Of a stretch of DNA of 64,000 bases, positions 1 to 9,677 are shown piece after piece (positions within the stretch are counted from its first letter, which is position 1; each line of letters starts with the position of its first letter). The stretch covers positions 1 to 64,000 of the forward strand of contig NZ_AUXS01000026.1 in assembly GCF_001625565.1 (NCBI RefSeq), in the 5' to 3' direction. The notes under the pieces are model-generated. The model was not told the origin of the DNA. It worked only from the letters and a program-made list of their open reading frames with translations, and did no database searches. Source of the stretch: Pseudoalteromonas luteoviolacea NCIMB 1944 (lineage in GTDB: Bacteria; Pseudomonadota; Gammaproteobacteria; Enterobacterales; Alteromonadaceae). The translations under genes and the position numbers were made by a program.

Positions 1-420
1 CTTAAACGAACAGCATTGGAAGCAAGTTCAGGGTGACGAGTTTAGGTTCAGGATCACGGGTTTAGGCTTCAAGGTCACGAGTTTAAGTTCAGAGTAACTA
101 TACACACCCCTGCCTATCCGTCATTGTGGGCTTGCCCCGTAATCCATGTTTAGTAATGAATGCTGTGGGCCCTGAAACAAGTTCAGGGTGACGAGTTTAG
201 GTTCAGGGCTACGGGTTTGGATTCAGGATCACGAGTTTAAGTTCAGACTAACTATGCACATCCCTGCCTATTCGTCATTGTGGGCTTGCCCCGCAATCCA
301 TGTTTTGTGATGAATGTTGTGGACCCTGAAACAAGTTCAGGGTGACGGGTTTAGGTTCAGGGTGACGTATTAACGTTTAAGGTTGCACCCTGTCTTCAAT
401 ACTTGTATACCTAGTCGTGG
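1..420. repeat. 155-bp tandem intergenic repeat, about 2.3 copies
   Basis: The phrase AAGTTCAGGGTGACG recurs at 24, 179 and 333, a period of 154-155 bp. Each unit holds GTCATTGTGGGCTTGCCCCG followed by AATCCATG, and a CCCTGAA / TTCAGGG inverted repeat at the junction. Within each unit there are also shorter, roughly 20-bp degenerate repeats of the type GGTTCAGG-TCACGAGTTTA. No credible gene is present. From memory, similar GTCATTG-GGGCTTG intergenic elements are common in marine gammaproteobacteria; that comparison is not checked here. The left edge of the window may cut the array. Confidence 0.85.
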
Positions 421-430
421 TTCCCCAAAA

Positions 431-462
431 AAACATTAAACATTAAACATTAAACATTAAAC
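431..462. repeat. Heptanucleotide repeat AAACATT, four copies plus a partial one
   Basis: Four exact AAACATT units run from 431 to 458, followed by a partial unit. The TAA stop codon of the EF-hand gene (minus strand, 457-459) lies at the end of this array, so slippage would change the 3' untranslated region, and possibly the last codons, but not the protein core. Confidence 0.85.
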
Positions 463-1425
463 AACGTAGTCTATCTGCTGTACTAACTTTGGCTTACCCT
501 GCTCATCCAGATAAAAGCCTGACTTACGAATGACACCTTTTAACTCGCCTTCCTCTCTGATATTGAGTGGCGTATCGACATTTTGCAGTGCAATAGCCCC
601 AATATTCGCCTCAGACAAAGACACAAGCTTATCTTCACTTTTGTTTTTCACCCAAACTTTTAAGCTTTCAAATACTGCGTCATTTTCATCAATAAAGCCA
701 TTACCATCCTCGTCATACTTCGCTAGGTCGGCAAAACCGTTACCGCTCAAAGCACCAAACAGCTCTTTACCATCGTCGATTTTATTGTTGTCATTTAAAT
801 CAAGTGCCAAAAATCCATAGCCTTTTTTTAAATGGGCCACACTGTCCGCTTTCCCGTCAGCGTCAATATCAAAGTTCATATGCTCTTTATCAAGTTCTAC
901 TGCCTTGTTTGTAAAACTGATAATTAGCGGGTCTTTCATATTAACGTCTTCAATTGTGCGTTGATAACTAGTGTGTGATTGCGCGAAAACAGACTTAAAT
1001 GCAAAGGTGATCTGTTCACCGCTTTCAAGTTGGATTTGCCCGCCAGCTTTAAAGCTATTAGATTGCTGTTCATGAGTTAAGCGCTCAACAATAACGTGGG
1101 TTGGCTGCTCGGCCTGCTCTGCTACATTTTCTACGCCGTTTATATTCGCTTCTGAATCAGCAATATCTTTTCCAATAGTATCGTCATACCAATCGACCTC
1201 TTCGCCAGTTAACTTTTGAACCAACAACTTAAGGATATACATCTTGGCATCACTGTTTATATCAATATCCGCTTTCTCAGCCTCAGTTTGATACAACTGA
1301 ACTTTCTCTTCTGCCATTTGTGCTCGTGCCTCTACAGGCTGAGATATATCTGTCCGCTTTTCAACAACATGAAGCCGACCTTCATGTTTATTGGCCATTT
1401 CGATTTGTGCATTTTCAATTTTCAT
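457..1425 (-). CDS. EF-hand-type calcium-binding protein of unknown function
   Basis: This is a 322-residue protein. The C-terminal half carries DxDxDG / DxNxNxxID calcium-loop motifs: DIDADGKAD, DLNDNNKIDDGKELFG and DEDGNGFIDENDA, the pattern found in bacterial EF-hand/VCBS-associated proteins. The N-terminal half is charged and has no signal peptide or membrane segment, so it is either cytoplasmic or exported without a signal peptide. The start is set at ATG 1425, which is preceded by GGAGGAGCT; a longer reading to 1452 lacks a ribosome site. It stands alone and its stop codon lies in a heptamer repeat. Calcium binding is an inference from the loops; the cellular role is unknown. Confidence 0.8.
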   Translation of the reverse strand: MKIENAQIEMANKHEGRLHVVEKRTDISQPVEARAQMAEEKVQLYQTEAEKADIDINSDAKMYILKLLVQKLTGEEVDWYDDTIGKDIADSEANINGVENVAEQAEQPTHVIVERLTHEQQSNSFKAGGQIQLESGEQITFAFKSVFAQSHTSYQRTIEDVNMKDPLIISFTNKAVELDKEHMNFDIDADGKADSVAHLKKGYGFLALDLNDNNKIDDGKELFGALSGNGFADLAKYDEDGNGFIDENDAVFESLKVWVKNKSEDKLVSLSEANIGAIALQNVDTPLNIREEGELKGVIRKSGFYLDEQGKPKLVQQIDYVV

Positions 1426-1535
1426 AGCTCCTCCAAGCCCATCCATGCGCATAGGTTATCGGCCTAAACGAATATTATTTGAGCAATAAAAATGAATTTA
1501 GAGGCGGGTGAACACGCTAATTTGTAGGTTGAACT

Positions 1536-2186
1536 TTACACACGCACTGCACCTTTGAAATGCTGGTATGGCATATCTTCGTATTTACGGATCAGCTGAT
1601 TTAGCTTGCTGTGCATATCGCCAATCGTTAAAAAGTCCCCTTCAGCCCACACTTTGATTGACGTGCATCGTTCACCATTAATTTCAGTATATATAAAGTA
1701 AACGTTATTTACGTCCAAATTGATATGTAGCTCAATAAACCAATCATCATCAACATATAACAACCAAGGCCCAGAACTAGCCGCTTGTTCAATCAATGCG
1801 CTTGGGCTCAATGGGTAGAAGCTTTTTAACACAGATTCATCTTCTGCGTAGAACTCATTTTCTTGGTTGTATTCCAGCCTGTGCAAAGCAACCTCTCGAA
1901 AGTCGTCTTCAAAACTCACACTGACTTGGGCGAAATAACGCGCCTTGTACAACTCACCAATCCCATCTCGATTAACAGCATTGGTATCAATTTCTGCGTG
2001 ATAAATGTACTCAGCTTGAGGATCTGTAATAAATACTTTATCGATTTTCACGACATCAACACTACCTGGTTCGATGCTAAAAAGTTCAGTAACACTTCTA
2101 TCATCGGTTGGCTTGTTAGACCTATTTAGATAGACAATGTATAAATAGATACTCGCAATTAATATAAGCAATATGAATAGATGCAC
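1536..2186 (-). CDS. Membrane-anchored hypothetical protein
   Basis: This 216-residue protein has one N-terminal membrane segment (about residues 2-20, very rich in Ile and Leu) and then a soluble domain that I do not recognise. The soluble part has several acidic and aromatic stretches and probably faces the periplasm. A GTG start at 2186 is chosen because GGAG lies six bases upstream; the open frame continues to a TTG at 2210 without a ribosome site. It is separated by about 110 bp from the EF-hand gene downstream and by about 200 bp from the beta-helix gene upstream, so it is probably its own unit. Confidence 0.7.
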   Translation of the reverse strand: MHLFILLILIASIYLYIVYLNRSNKPTDDRSVTELFSIEPGSVDVVKIDKVFITDPQAEYIYHAEIDTNAVNRDGIGELYKARYFAQVSVSFEDDFREVALHRLEYNQENEFYAEDESVLKSFYPLSPSALIEQAASSGPWLLYVDDDWFIELHINLDVNNVYFIYTEINGERCTSIKVWAEGDFLTIGDMHSKLNQLIRKYEDMPYQHFKGAVRV

Positions 2187-2350
2187 AGCTTTCTCCGCAA
2201 TCACAACCAACGCATAACCAAGCCGGAAATTTAATCAAAAGTGAATGGATAAGTCTAGTAGTATGCCCTTAAGGCTATCGTAAAAAAATGCTTGTTGCGC
2301 CTATTAATAAACATGGAGCACATACAAATTTGAAAATGATACTCCACAGG

Positions 2351-2373
2351 TGTGAGCCCCAAAGAGGCTCACA
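2351..2373 (-). terminator. Hairpin downstream of the beta-helix gene
   Basis: A perfect 8-bp inverted repeat, TGTGAGCC / GGCTCACA, with a 7-base loop lies 18 bases past the stop codon of the beta-helix gene. There is no clear T-run, so a termination role is only likely from its position. Confidence 0.4.
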
Positions 2374-2390
2374 ATGAGCGGTATGAGTAA

Positions 2391-3656
2391 CTACCTAATA
2401 ATTACCGAAGCAGGTAAGCGAGCATCACAGTCGTATTTAATATCCCCGATGTCGGTTAGCGGTACACTTTTCACACAATAACCATCGGCGTAGTTCGTCG
2501 TACCGAAGTGCGGATTCTTTGCACTTCCAACAATACGGTTAGATGCAAAATGCGTCATGCCACCATATAGCTGCATCGAAAACTCGTAGGTCGGGTGACC
2601 TCTACCAGTTTTGTGGCTACTGCGGATCGTTACTTGATTATTGCCTATAAAATGAGGACCTCTCGCCTGTATCCCTCTAAAGGCTCTTTGCAAATCAATG
2701 GTATTGTTAGAAATAACATTCCCTTCGCAAGGGTAAATAAGACAATATGAAGATATCGCTGCCCCAGTTGTACCAATTGTTTTATTGTTTACAGAGTCAC
2801 TCAACCCACTCGAAGTAATCTTGTTACGATTAACGGTAGTATTTCCTGTTTGGATTTTTATGGCTCTTTTTCCAAAGTTGTTAATCGTATTGTTGCTCAC
2901 AACGCCGGGATAACAAGCCGTGTTGCAATGTATATCCTGTAAATGAATCGCATCAGCATCTAAATAACCAAATACATTATTAATGGTATTGCCAGTTACA
3001 TTGACTGATCCTATGAAAGAACCGTAAATCACAATCCCTCTATGTGCCAAATGAATTTTTCCAACCAAACTCGTGCCATTGAAATACTTATCAGCGCTTG
3101 TATCATATCCTCCAATGTTTTCTATGGTATTGAATAGAATATCAATATTCCCGCTATTTTTGATTTGGATCGCACGTGCTGGGTAAATCTCCGTGTAATG
3201 CCCAACAGATCCGTTTTTAAAGTTTGTGCCTAAGAAGTTTCGAATAGAGGCCCTCTCCACCGTAAAACCATTTAAGCCAATGGCTTCAATTCCTTTCGCT
3301 GCCCGCGACCTACCATCAATAAGCATATTGTAAACTTTGCTGCCACCGGCATTGTGTGTGAATTTAATCATCGCCGCATTATCTGCAAATTTAGTTTTGG
3401 CATATATGCGTGTGTTTTCACCTACCCCCATGATCTCTAAGGGTCTATTGATCCAAAGCGGTTCTGTTAGACCGATTTGTGCCCAGCAAATTTGTATCGC
3501 ATCAACACTTCTATCAGCAATCAGTTTTTTTAAGGCAACTTCTCTGTACTCATGCCCTTTTTTGAAGTCTGGATCAGCACACAAGTACGCTATGTTTTTT
3601 GCAAAAACATGACCAGACAAAATTAATAGTAATACTCCAAAACATACTTTTTTCAT
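2391..3656 (-). CDS. Secreted right-handed parallel beta-helix protein
   Basis: The protein has 421 residues with a clear signal peptide (MKKVCFGVLLLILSGHVFA, cleavage near residue 19). The mature part has a pectate-lyase/NosD-like repeat pattern: many short strands with asparagine ladders such as FNTIENI, GNTINNV, NNTINNF and NNTIDLQ, typical of right-handed beta-helices. It has eight or more cysteines, several near the C-terminus. Families with this fold include polysaccharide lyases and surface-binding proteins, but I see no decisive catalytic signature. It is a monocistronic minus-strand gene. Function is open: carbohydrate binding or degradation at the cell surface is a reasonable guess. 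Confidence 0.75.
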   Translation of the reverse strand: MKKVCFGVLLLILSGHVFAKNIAYLCADPDFKKGHEYREVALKKLIADRSVDAIQICWAQIGLTEPLWINRPLEIMGVGENTRIYAKTKFADNAAMIKFTHNAGGSKVYNMLIDGRSRAAKGIEAIGLNGFTVERASIRNFLGTNFKNGSVGHYTEIYPARAIQIKNSGNIDILFNTIENIGGYDTSADKYFNGTSLVGKIHLAHRGIVIYGSFIGSVNVTGNTINNVFGYLDADAIHLQDIHCNTACYPGVVSNNTINNFGKRAIKIQTGNTTVNRNKITSSGLSDSVNNKTIGTTGAAISSYCLIYPCEGNVISNNTIDLQRAFRGIQARGPHFIGNNQVTIRSSHKTGRGHPTYEFSMQLYGGMTHFASNRIVGSAKNPHFGTTNYADGYCVKSVPLTDIGDIKYDCDARLPASVIIR

Positions 3657-3827
3657 TTTTTCTCCTTATGAAAAATATAAAACTGGGTACACCAATCAAT
3701 TTATACACTCTTGAAATACCAAGAGCGAAAAACAGATAACCCCCATATAAGCGTGTCAAACGCACATTTTTTAGGGCTGTGCCCTTGTTTGGGTAAAAGA
3801 CCACAGTCCGACAAAGGCCAATCTTAT

Positions 3828-5795
3828 TTACTGCTCAATCAAACTTACAATTGTTTCCTCCAGATAATTTAGATACATATCTAAATAGGTTTCACCATTT
3901 TTATCATCTGACAACCAAGGATTCATTAGTGTATGACGCAATACAAACAACGCGTTGTCTTGATATTCAGCCTTTTCAATATCAGTTACAAAAGAGCCTG
4001 AGTCTAACCCCAATTTACTACACAAACTTTGTGCAACTGAGTCATCGATATTTTTCCTGAAAATAGAGGTATATGAACCAATAAACTCCTTGTTAAACAA
4101 GGGAGTCGTTTTCTCAATTTTTATATGCTCGAATACCTTGCGGGTAAAATCATTTAGAACCCGAGTACTGGCATTTCCAGCTGGGTTTATCGCCAAACAA
4201 ATCAGATTCGTGTCAGGCTCCATCGGTGTGATGAGCGTTGCCTTGCCCTTTAGCTTATCACTCAATGTAGATATTTTATGGTAAAACAATTCGGTAGTCC
4301 GAATTGTGCTGGCGGGTAATTTGCCAAACTGCTCAGCATTTAATGGCAAAACGTTTTGCGCGACATAACTCGCAGCTGCGGCCGCTCCTGGTTTAGAGCC
4401 TTCCATTATGTACTGTCCAAGCTGGTTTAGCTTTGGCTCAGGCTCAACAAAGCGGTTCTTTTTATCAAATACATAAGCGGCCTCTTGCACAACAAATCCA
4501 CACATATTCTTATTTCTGGCAATAAATGCACCACTACCATAAGGCATATAACCTAGCTTATGTGGATCAACGGTAATTGAATCTGTATCTTTGAGTGCCG
4601 CAAAAGCATCGTACACTTTGACTGATGGAAAATGTTCAAATCCGGCTTTTACTTCATCATGTGAACGCAGATTGTTGTCTTCATTTCTAAAAACAGAGGA
4701 TAAATACCCACCCCATGCAGCGTCTATATGAATGTAATAATTAAGCGACTCATCACGGATCATCTGCTCACGTAAGGTAACAATATCGGAAATCGGATCT
4801 ACTGTGCCGAATTCTGTTGTTCCCAAGACACCTATTACTGCTAATACCGTTCGATTTTCAGACTTTGCTTTGAGTAACAGTAATCTCAGCGCTTCAGGAT
4901 CAAGTCGCATTTTATCGTCAGTTGGTACATGCCATAAATTTTTACTGCCGATCCCCAGAATTTTCATTGCTTTTACCCAAGAGTAATGGGCTGTAGCAGG
5001 AACTAACACAACAGGTTGTTTTAACTCTTTATGCTGCTCAAAGAAGTCGATATGTCCTTGATGTTCAATGCGCTGCTCTCTCAGTAGTTGGATCAGTTCA
5101 TCGTACTTGTCATCCCCCATCGCTTTGAGTTGGTTCAAACAGTTAACGCGTACTTGTATCACTTCATCTATTGAGAGGTTCATCAAATCCCATGTTGACA
5201 TATGATGCAATGAGCGACCTTTTCCATCAACAAAGTCAATATCAGCCAGCTCGCCACAGCGTTTTACGGCAAGCGGATAATACTTAACAGAGCGAAACAT
5301 CCAAAGGCTCTGATAATTGGCCACAGTGCCACCCGAGGTCAGATGTCCCCATGCAACCGGGCCATTGCGATGGTCTAAATTATAGCCAAACATGGCTGCT
5401 AGGTTATTACCAACTTCAAGCTCCATTTTAACTGTAACGGGCGCGGCTTCTTCGGTTACATTGTTTGGGTTATATAAGGCTGTGATAAATTGCCCCAACA
5501 TACCTGGTAACAAAACATCAGATGCCATATGACCGATATAACGAGGGTTTGAAAATGGCACTGACTGTTTTAGATCGGCACTGAGTTTATGCAGCTCCTG
5601 TTTAGTTTTAGCCATGGTTTCAAGGTAGTGAGAAGATTGCTTTTCAAGAATAGAAACCGGCGGCAAATCTTCTGGGTGAAAGCTTCGCCGCCAATAAACA
5701 TGATCACGGAAAAATTCTAAAAAAACATCCTCAAATTCATGATTATTTTCACCATAAGAACCAAGGAAATAAGGAGAGAAAAGGCGTATATCCAT
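3828..5795 (-). CDS. PLP-dependent amino acid decarboxylase, tyrosine decarboxylase-like
   Basis: This 655-residue cytoplasmic enzyme belongs to the group II PLP decarboxylases. Visible hallmarks are NPRYIGHMASDVLLPGM and NPNNVTEEAAPVT in the N-terminal part, the PLP-stacking His of PATAHYSW (about H270), the PLP-contacting Asp of HIDAAWGG (about D358) and the Schiff-base Lys of VDPHKLGYMPYG (about K413). The length and these motifs resemble the bacterial tyrosine decarboxylases (about 610-625 residues) more than glutamate decarboxylases. The expected reaction is decarboxylation of an aromatic L-amino acid, producing an amine. No amine/amino acid antiporter lies next to it, unlike in the lactic-acid-bacterial tyrosine decarboxylase operons. 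Substrate is inferred only. Confidence 0.85.
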   Translation of the reverse strand: MDIRLFSPYFLGSYGENNHEFEDVFLEFFRDHVYWRRSFHPEDLPPVSILEKQSSHYLETMAKTKQELHKLSADLKQSVPFSNPRYIGHMASDVLLPGMLGQFITALYNPNNVTEEAAPVTVKMELEVGNNLAAMFGYNLDHRNGPVAWGHLTSGGTVANYQSLWMFRSVKYYPLAVKRCGELADIDFVDGKGRSLHHMSTWDLMNLSIDEVIQVRVNCLNQLKAMGDDKYDELIQLLREQRIEHQGHIDFFEQHKELKQPVVLVPATAHYSWVKAMKILGIGSKNLWHVPTDDKMRLDPEALRLLLLKAKSENRTVLAVIGVLGTTEFGTVDPISDIVTLREQMIRDESLNYYIHIDAAWGGYLSSVFRNEDNNLRSHDEVKAGFEHFPSVKVYDAFAALKDTDSITVDPHKLGYMPYGSGAFIARNKNMCGFVVQEAAYVFDKKNRFVEPEPKLNQLGQYIMEGSKPGAAAAASYVAQNVLPLNAEQFGKLPASTIRTTELFYHKISTLSDKLKGKATLITPMEPDTNLICLAINPAGNASTRVLNDFTRKVFEHIKIEKTTPLFNKEFIGSYTSIFRKNIDDSVAQSLCSKLGLDSGSFVTDIEKAEYQDNALFVLRHTLMNPWLSDDKNGETYLDMYLNYLEETIVSLIEQ

Positions 5796-6109
5796 ATTAA
5801 TTTACTCAAATCTAGATAAAAAATAACTCAGCATACCGAAGCTGTCTGACTACCTTTGCGCCGCCACTCCAATACGCTGTTACACTATGCGTTGCCAAAA
5901 ACCCAGTCGCCAGTTCAACGGCGATACAAAATGTGGCCCCATATAGAATACGTTTCGTAGACTGTGTTATTAATCAGAAAGTTACAGAAGTGGTGTTTAT
6001 TGATAGTTAATTTGAGGTAGAACAAGTTTTAAACAAAAAACCGTTTTTAGTGCACCACATGGTTTTGGAATACCTAGAAGAAGCTTCTAGGTATTCCAAT
6101 CCTATTTAC
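5796..6109. other. Intergenic region between decarboxylase and metal-efflux operon
   Basis: No open frame with a ribosome site is visible here. It contains the promoter of the decarboxylase gene, which I cannot place with confidence, and the long hairpin at 6065-6099. Confidence 0.5.
6065..6099 (-). terminator. Long hairpin at the end of the metal-efflux operon
   Basis: There is a perfect 16-bp inverted repeat (TTGGAATACCTAGAAG and its complement) with a 3-base loop, 10 bases past the last stop codon of the efflux operon. No T-run follows on either strand, so it may act as a weak terminator or protect the 3' end of the message. Confidence 0.55.
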
Positions 6110-6484
6110 TTAAAAAGTAAAACGCACCGTCACAGAATGGTGCCCAGCTTCTTTTACTTTTACCAGAACTTTAGCCCCATCAGGAATACTTACCGCCGCT
6201 GTCAACTTATTGTCTCCAGCTGAAGTTAATGTGGCGTCAGATTTTTTGCCACCAGCAAGCACTGTTACCGATCCGGTTACCTTAGCTGTAGGGTAAGGCT
6301 TACCGTGATCGCGCAAGTACAGACTTGTGCCCGCTTCCTCACGGACTAGTTCAAAGACCATTTCATGCTCTACTTTAACTACGCCCCCGTGAAGTGGCTG
6401 AGTACTCCCGTGTGCGCTGACCGATGGTGCAAAAACAAGGGTTTTTAATGCAAGCAAAATAACGATTATGATTGATGTTTTCAT
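6110..6484 (-). CDS. Small periplasmic protein of the metal-efflux operon
   Basis: The protein has 124 residues with a signal peptide ending near SVSA (about residue 24). The mature part begins HGSTQPLHGGVV and ends GHHSVTVRFTF, so histidines flank a small beta-rich domain. It is the last gene of the efflux operon, about 80 bp after the RND pump gene. Small periplasmic proteins with HGG motifs often accompany metal-type RND systems and may carry or sense the ion. It has no CusF-type Met/Trp site that I can see. The metal-chaperone role is inferred from its position and histidine content. Confidence 0.7.
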   Translation of the reverse strand: MKTSIIIVILLALKTLVFAPSVSAHGSTQPLHGGVVKVEHEMVFELVREEAGTSLYLRDHGKPYPTAKVTGSVTVLAGGKKSDATLTSAGDNKLTAAVSIPDGAKVLVKVKEAGHHSVTVRFTF

Positions 6485-6562
6485 ATTTTAGTTCTCATAG
6501 TTTTATTAATAATTAAAAGCAGCAAACTTGGTGGTTATATAGGTGTTGCTGCACAAACCTGT

Positions 6563-9500
6563 TTAAACCAACTCGTTTGAATTGTTTCTAAGCCACGCTT
6601 TTGTGGGTTTTTTACCAAACTTCCAATACAGCAAAGGGGTCAGTAAAGTATCCAACAAGGTCGAGCTTATCAGCCCAGAAAAAATCACAATGGCTACTGG
6701 GTGAAGTATTTCCTTCCCCGGTTGATCCGCCGCCCACAACAGTGGAATTAGAGCAAATGCCGTGACCATGGAAGTCATTAAGACAGGAGACAAACGTTCT
6801 TTTGCTCCTCTTACAATCAGTGCCTTATCAAATGACTCTCCTTCAAACCGAATTAAATTAAGGTAATGGCTTATTTTTAAAATGCCATTACGTGCCGCAA
6901 TGCCAGTCAGTGTTATAAAGCCCACCACAGACGCAACCGACAGTGACGTAGAGGTAAGCCACATGGCTGTTACTGCACCAATTAATGCCATAGGCAGACT
7001 ACACATGATAATGGCTGCAAAAGCCCAAGACTGATAACGTAAATACAAGACTAAAAAAATCAGCACAAACGACAACGCTGACAGACCGATGAGCAGCCGC
7101 ATTGCTTGTTCTTGGGCCAAAAATTGCCCTTCTAAACTCGCAAAACTATCATCTGGTAATGCATGATTTTCGACAACTTCACGTATAGCAACCATTAGCG
7201 CTTTTACATCCACGTTTTCACTATTAGCGTAGAGCACAAGGCGACGACGGCCATTTTCTCTAAGCACTTGGTTGGGCCCATCAAGCAATTGAATATCAGC
7301 AATATAGGATATGGGAATGGCTCCCGCAGGCGAGTCAATTAGAGTGTTCGCAAGCGCTTGTGGTGTTCGACCTGAATCATCTAAGCGCAATACCAAAGCA
7401 AAACGTTTTACCCCATCAATCACGTCTGTAACGTGCGTGCCTTCGGTTAAAACACTTAGCTGACGCAGTGCTGCCCCGGGTGTCAGTCCATACTTTGCCA
7501 ATTCTTCATACTTTATACGCACACTAAGCTGAGGAATTAATACTTGTTTTTCAATATTAATGTCCACTAAGCCGGGGATTGATTCTAGCTTCTTGCTTAA
7601 AGCCTGCGCACTAATTCGCAAAGCTTCTAAATCATCGCCAAAAAGCTTTATCGCCAGTTGTGCCCTAACACCTGATAGTAAATGATCGAGTCGGTGCGAG
7701 ATCGGTTGACCTATTGCAACTTGCCCTGGCAATACAGATAATTTCTCGCGAATTTCTGCCAGTACTTCTTCGCGGCTACGCGCAGATGAAATAAGATCGA
7801 CATCAATTTCCGAAGAATGTACACCTTCCGCATGCTCATCTAACTCAGCCCGACCTGTACGCCGACCTACTTGTGTAACTTCGGGTACTGATAACAAAAT
7901 AGACTCTGCCAAATGTCCCATCTTGTTTGATTCTTCGAGCGAAGTACCCGGTTCAAAAATAACACCAAGCACCAATGACCCTTCATTAAATTTAGGTAAA
8001 AAAGCGCGTGGAAACTGAGTAATACTGGCAGCTGATATTACTGCTACTAAGCCCGCTATGGCAATGAGCTGGGTTGACTTAGGTAGCGCCCACTCTATCC
8101 ATAAGCTTTGCATATATTTCAGCTGCGTCACTAACCAGCTATCTCCTTGGTGGATCACTTTGGATTTTGGCAGCAAGTAGTAGCAAAGTACTGGCGTAAC
8201 TGTCATTGACACCAGTAATGACCCGAGAATCGCAACGATATACGCTAAACCAAGCGGGGAGAATAACCGCCCCTCTATGCCCGGTAGGGCAAATAGAGGA
8301 AGAAATACCAAAATCACTATCGCGGTTGCATATACAATACCCGAACGCACCTCAACACTCGCTTGCCAAACCACATTAAAAATAGGCTTTGGTTCTTGTG
8401 ATTGTGCATTTAACTTTAAACGCCTGAGAATATTCTCCACATCCACAACAGAGTCATCCACCAGTTCACCAATTGCAATCGCAAGCCCTCCCAAAGTCAT
8501 CACATTAATGCTTTGCCCCATCCACTGAAATACAAGGACTGTTAAAGCCAACGACAATGGGATAGCAAGCAGCGATATGGCCGTGGTTTTTACCGAGAGT
8601 AAAAATAGAAACAAGATGATGGTCACCATAATGGCACCATCTCGCAGGGCTTCGGTGACGTTATCAATTGAGGATTGGATAAAGTCCGCTTGCCTAAAGA
8701 GTACTTGTGGCGCAGCCAAACCAGCAGGTAATCCTGAGTTTAGCTCCGCAAGTGCTGATTCAATTTGTGTTGTCAGCTGCACAGTATCAGCACTAGGCTG
8801 CTTTTGAATATTGACGATCACGGCGGGTTTGCCATTGAAGCCGCCATCTCCTCGCTTTTCGGCTTCCGCGTAACTGACCGTTGCCACTTGTGAAAGCACA
8901 ATTGGACGCCCTGCTTGCCACCCAACTGCCAGGTTTTGTAGGTGACTTTCATCGAGAGTTCGCCCTTGATGTCGGATCAAGTACTCCTGATTATTCAAGT
9001 CGATAAAACCGCCGCCAAAATTCGCTGCAAAGTCTTCCAGTGCACCTTGGAGGGTATCTACATCGATATTAAATTGGCGCATTCTCACGGTGTCTGGTGC
9101 AACTCTAAGCTGACGAACTTGCCCTCCAATGGGGATGACTTGAGAAATACCGGGGATCGACAATAGTCTTGGCCGCAATACGAAATCAGCATATTCTCGC
9201 GCCGCCATTGCGTTTATACTGCCGGGATCGTTAATGGGTAAAGCAATTAACATCACTTCTCCCATGATAGACGATACGGGTCCCATAACTGAATTGATCC
9301 CGTTAGGAAGTTGTTCCGATGCCAAATCCAGTCGTTCCGAGACCAATTGCCTATTTCGATAGATATCCGTATCCCACTCAAATTCGACATAAATGATGGA
9401 TAACCCGATCCCTGAAGTAGAGCGAATACGCGTAACCCCTGTGACACCATTGAGTAAGTTTTCCAAAGGGAATGTAACCAGTTGCTCAACTTCTTCAGGT

Positions 9501-9670
9501 GCCATTCCTCCAGCTTCAGTCAACACGGTAACAACCGGTTTGTTCAGGTTGGGAAAGACATCGACAGGCAGCTTTTGCCCTTGTATGACCCCATAAGCCA
9601 TCATCACAAAAGCGATAAGCAAAACCACCAGTCGGTGCTTTAAGCTAGTTCTCACTAAGACATTAAACAT
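6563..9670 (-). CDS. RND efflux pump of the heavy-metal (HME, CzcA/CusA-like) family
   Basis: This 1035-residue inner-membrane pump has the RND layout: an N-terminal membrane segment, a large periplasmic loop, a block of membrane segments (about 335-545), a second periplasmic loop and a final membrane block (about 855-1020). The start, with [33 protein letters not shown] and LNGVTGV, is the HME signature. The TM4 motif reads [20 protein letters not shown], with the acidic residues used for proton coupling. Gene order adaptor-pump follows, with 7 bases between them. It likely exports a divalent or monovalent metal ion together with the adaptor. No outer-membrane TolC-like partner is encoded in this operon, so one must be supplied from elsewhere. 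Confidence 0.92.
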   Translation of the reverse strand: MFNVLVRTSLKHRLVVLLIAFVMMAYGVIQGQKLPVDVFPNLNKPVVTVLTEAGGMAPEEVEQLVTFPLENLLNGVTGVTRIRSTSGIGLSIIYVEFEWDTDIYRNRQLVSERLDLASEQLPNGINSVMGPVSSIMGEVMLIALPINDPGSINAMAAREYADFVLRPRLLSIPGISQVIPIGGQVRQLRVAPDTVRMRQFNIDVDTLQGALEDFAANFGGGFIDLNNQEYLIRHQGRTLDESHLQNLAVGWQAGRPIVLSQVATVSYAEAEKRGDGGFNGKPAVIVNIQKQPSADTVQLTTQIESALAELNSGLPAGLAAPQVLFRQADFIQSSIDNVTEALRDGAIMVTIILFLFLLSVKTTAISLLAIPLSLALTVLVFQWMGQSINVMTLGGLAIAIGELVDDSVVDVENILRRLKLNAQSQEPKPIFNVVWQASVEVRSGIVYATAIVILVFLPLFALPGIEGRLFSPLGLAYIVAILGSLLVSMTVTPVLCYYLLPKSKVIHQGDSWLVTQLKYMQSLWIEWALPKSTQLIAIAGLVAVISAASITQFPRAFLPKFNEGSLVLGVIFEPGTSLEESNKMGHLAESILLSVPEVTQVGRRTGRAELDEHAEGVHSSEIDVDLISSARSREEVLAEIREKLSVLPGQVAIGQPISHRLDHLLSGVRAQLAIKLFGDDLEALRISAQALSKKLESIPGLVDINIEKQVLIPQLSVRIKYEELAKYGLTPGAALRQLSVLTEGTHVTDVIDGVKRFALVLRLDDSGRTPQALANTLIDSPAGAIPISYIADIQLLDGPNQVLRENGRRRLVLYANSENVDVKALMVAIREVVENHALPDDSFASLEGQFLAQEQAMRLLIGLSALSFVLIFLVLYLRYQSWAFAAIIMCSLPMALIGAVTAMWLTSTSLSVASVVGFITLTGIAARNGILKISHYLNLIRFEGESFDKALIVRGAKERLSPVLMTSMVTAFALIPLLWAADQPGKEILHPVAIVIFSGLISSTLLDTLLTPLLYWKFGKKPTKAWLRNNSNELV

Positions 9671-9677
9671 GATTGGC

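Noticed and set aside
1..420. CRISPR array
   Set aside because: The units are 155 bp with degenerate subrepeats and no regular short repeat/spacer pattern.
3574..3804. Minus-strand open frame of 76 codons
   Set aside because: It overlaps the signal peptide region of the beta-helix gene in another frame, and the latter has clear coding evidence.
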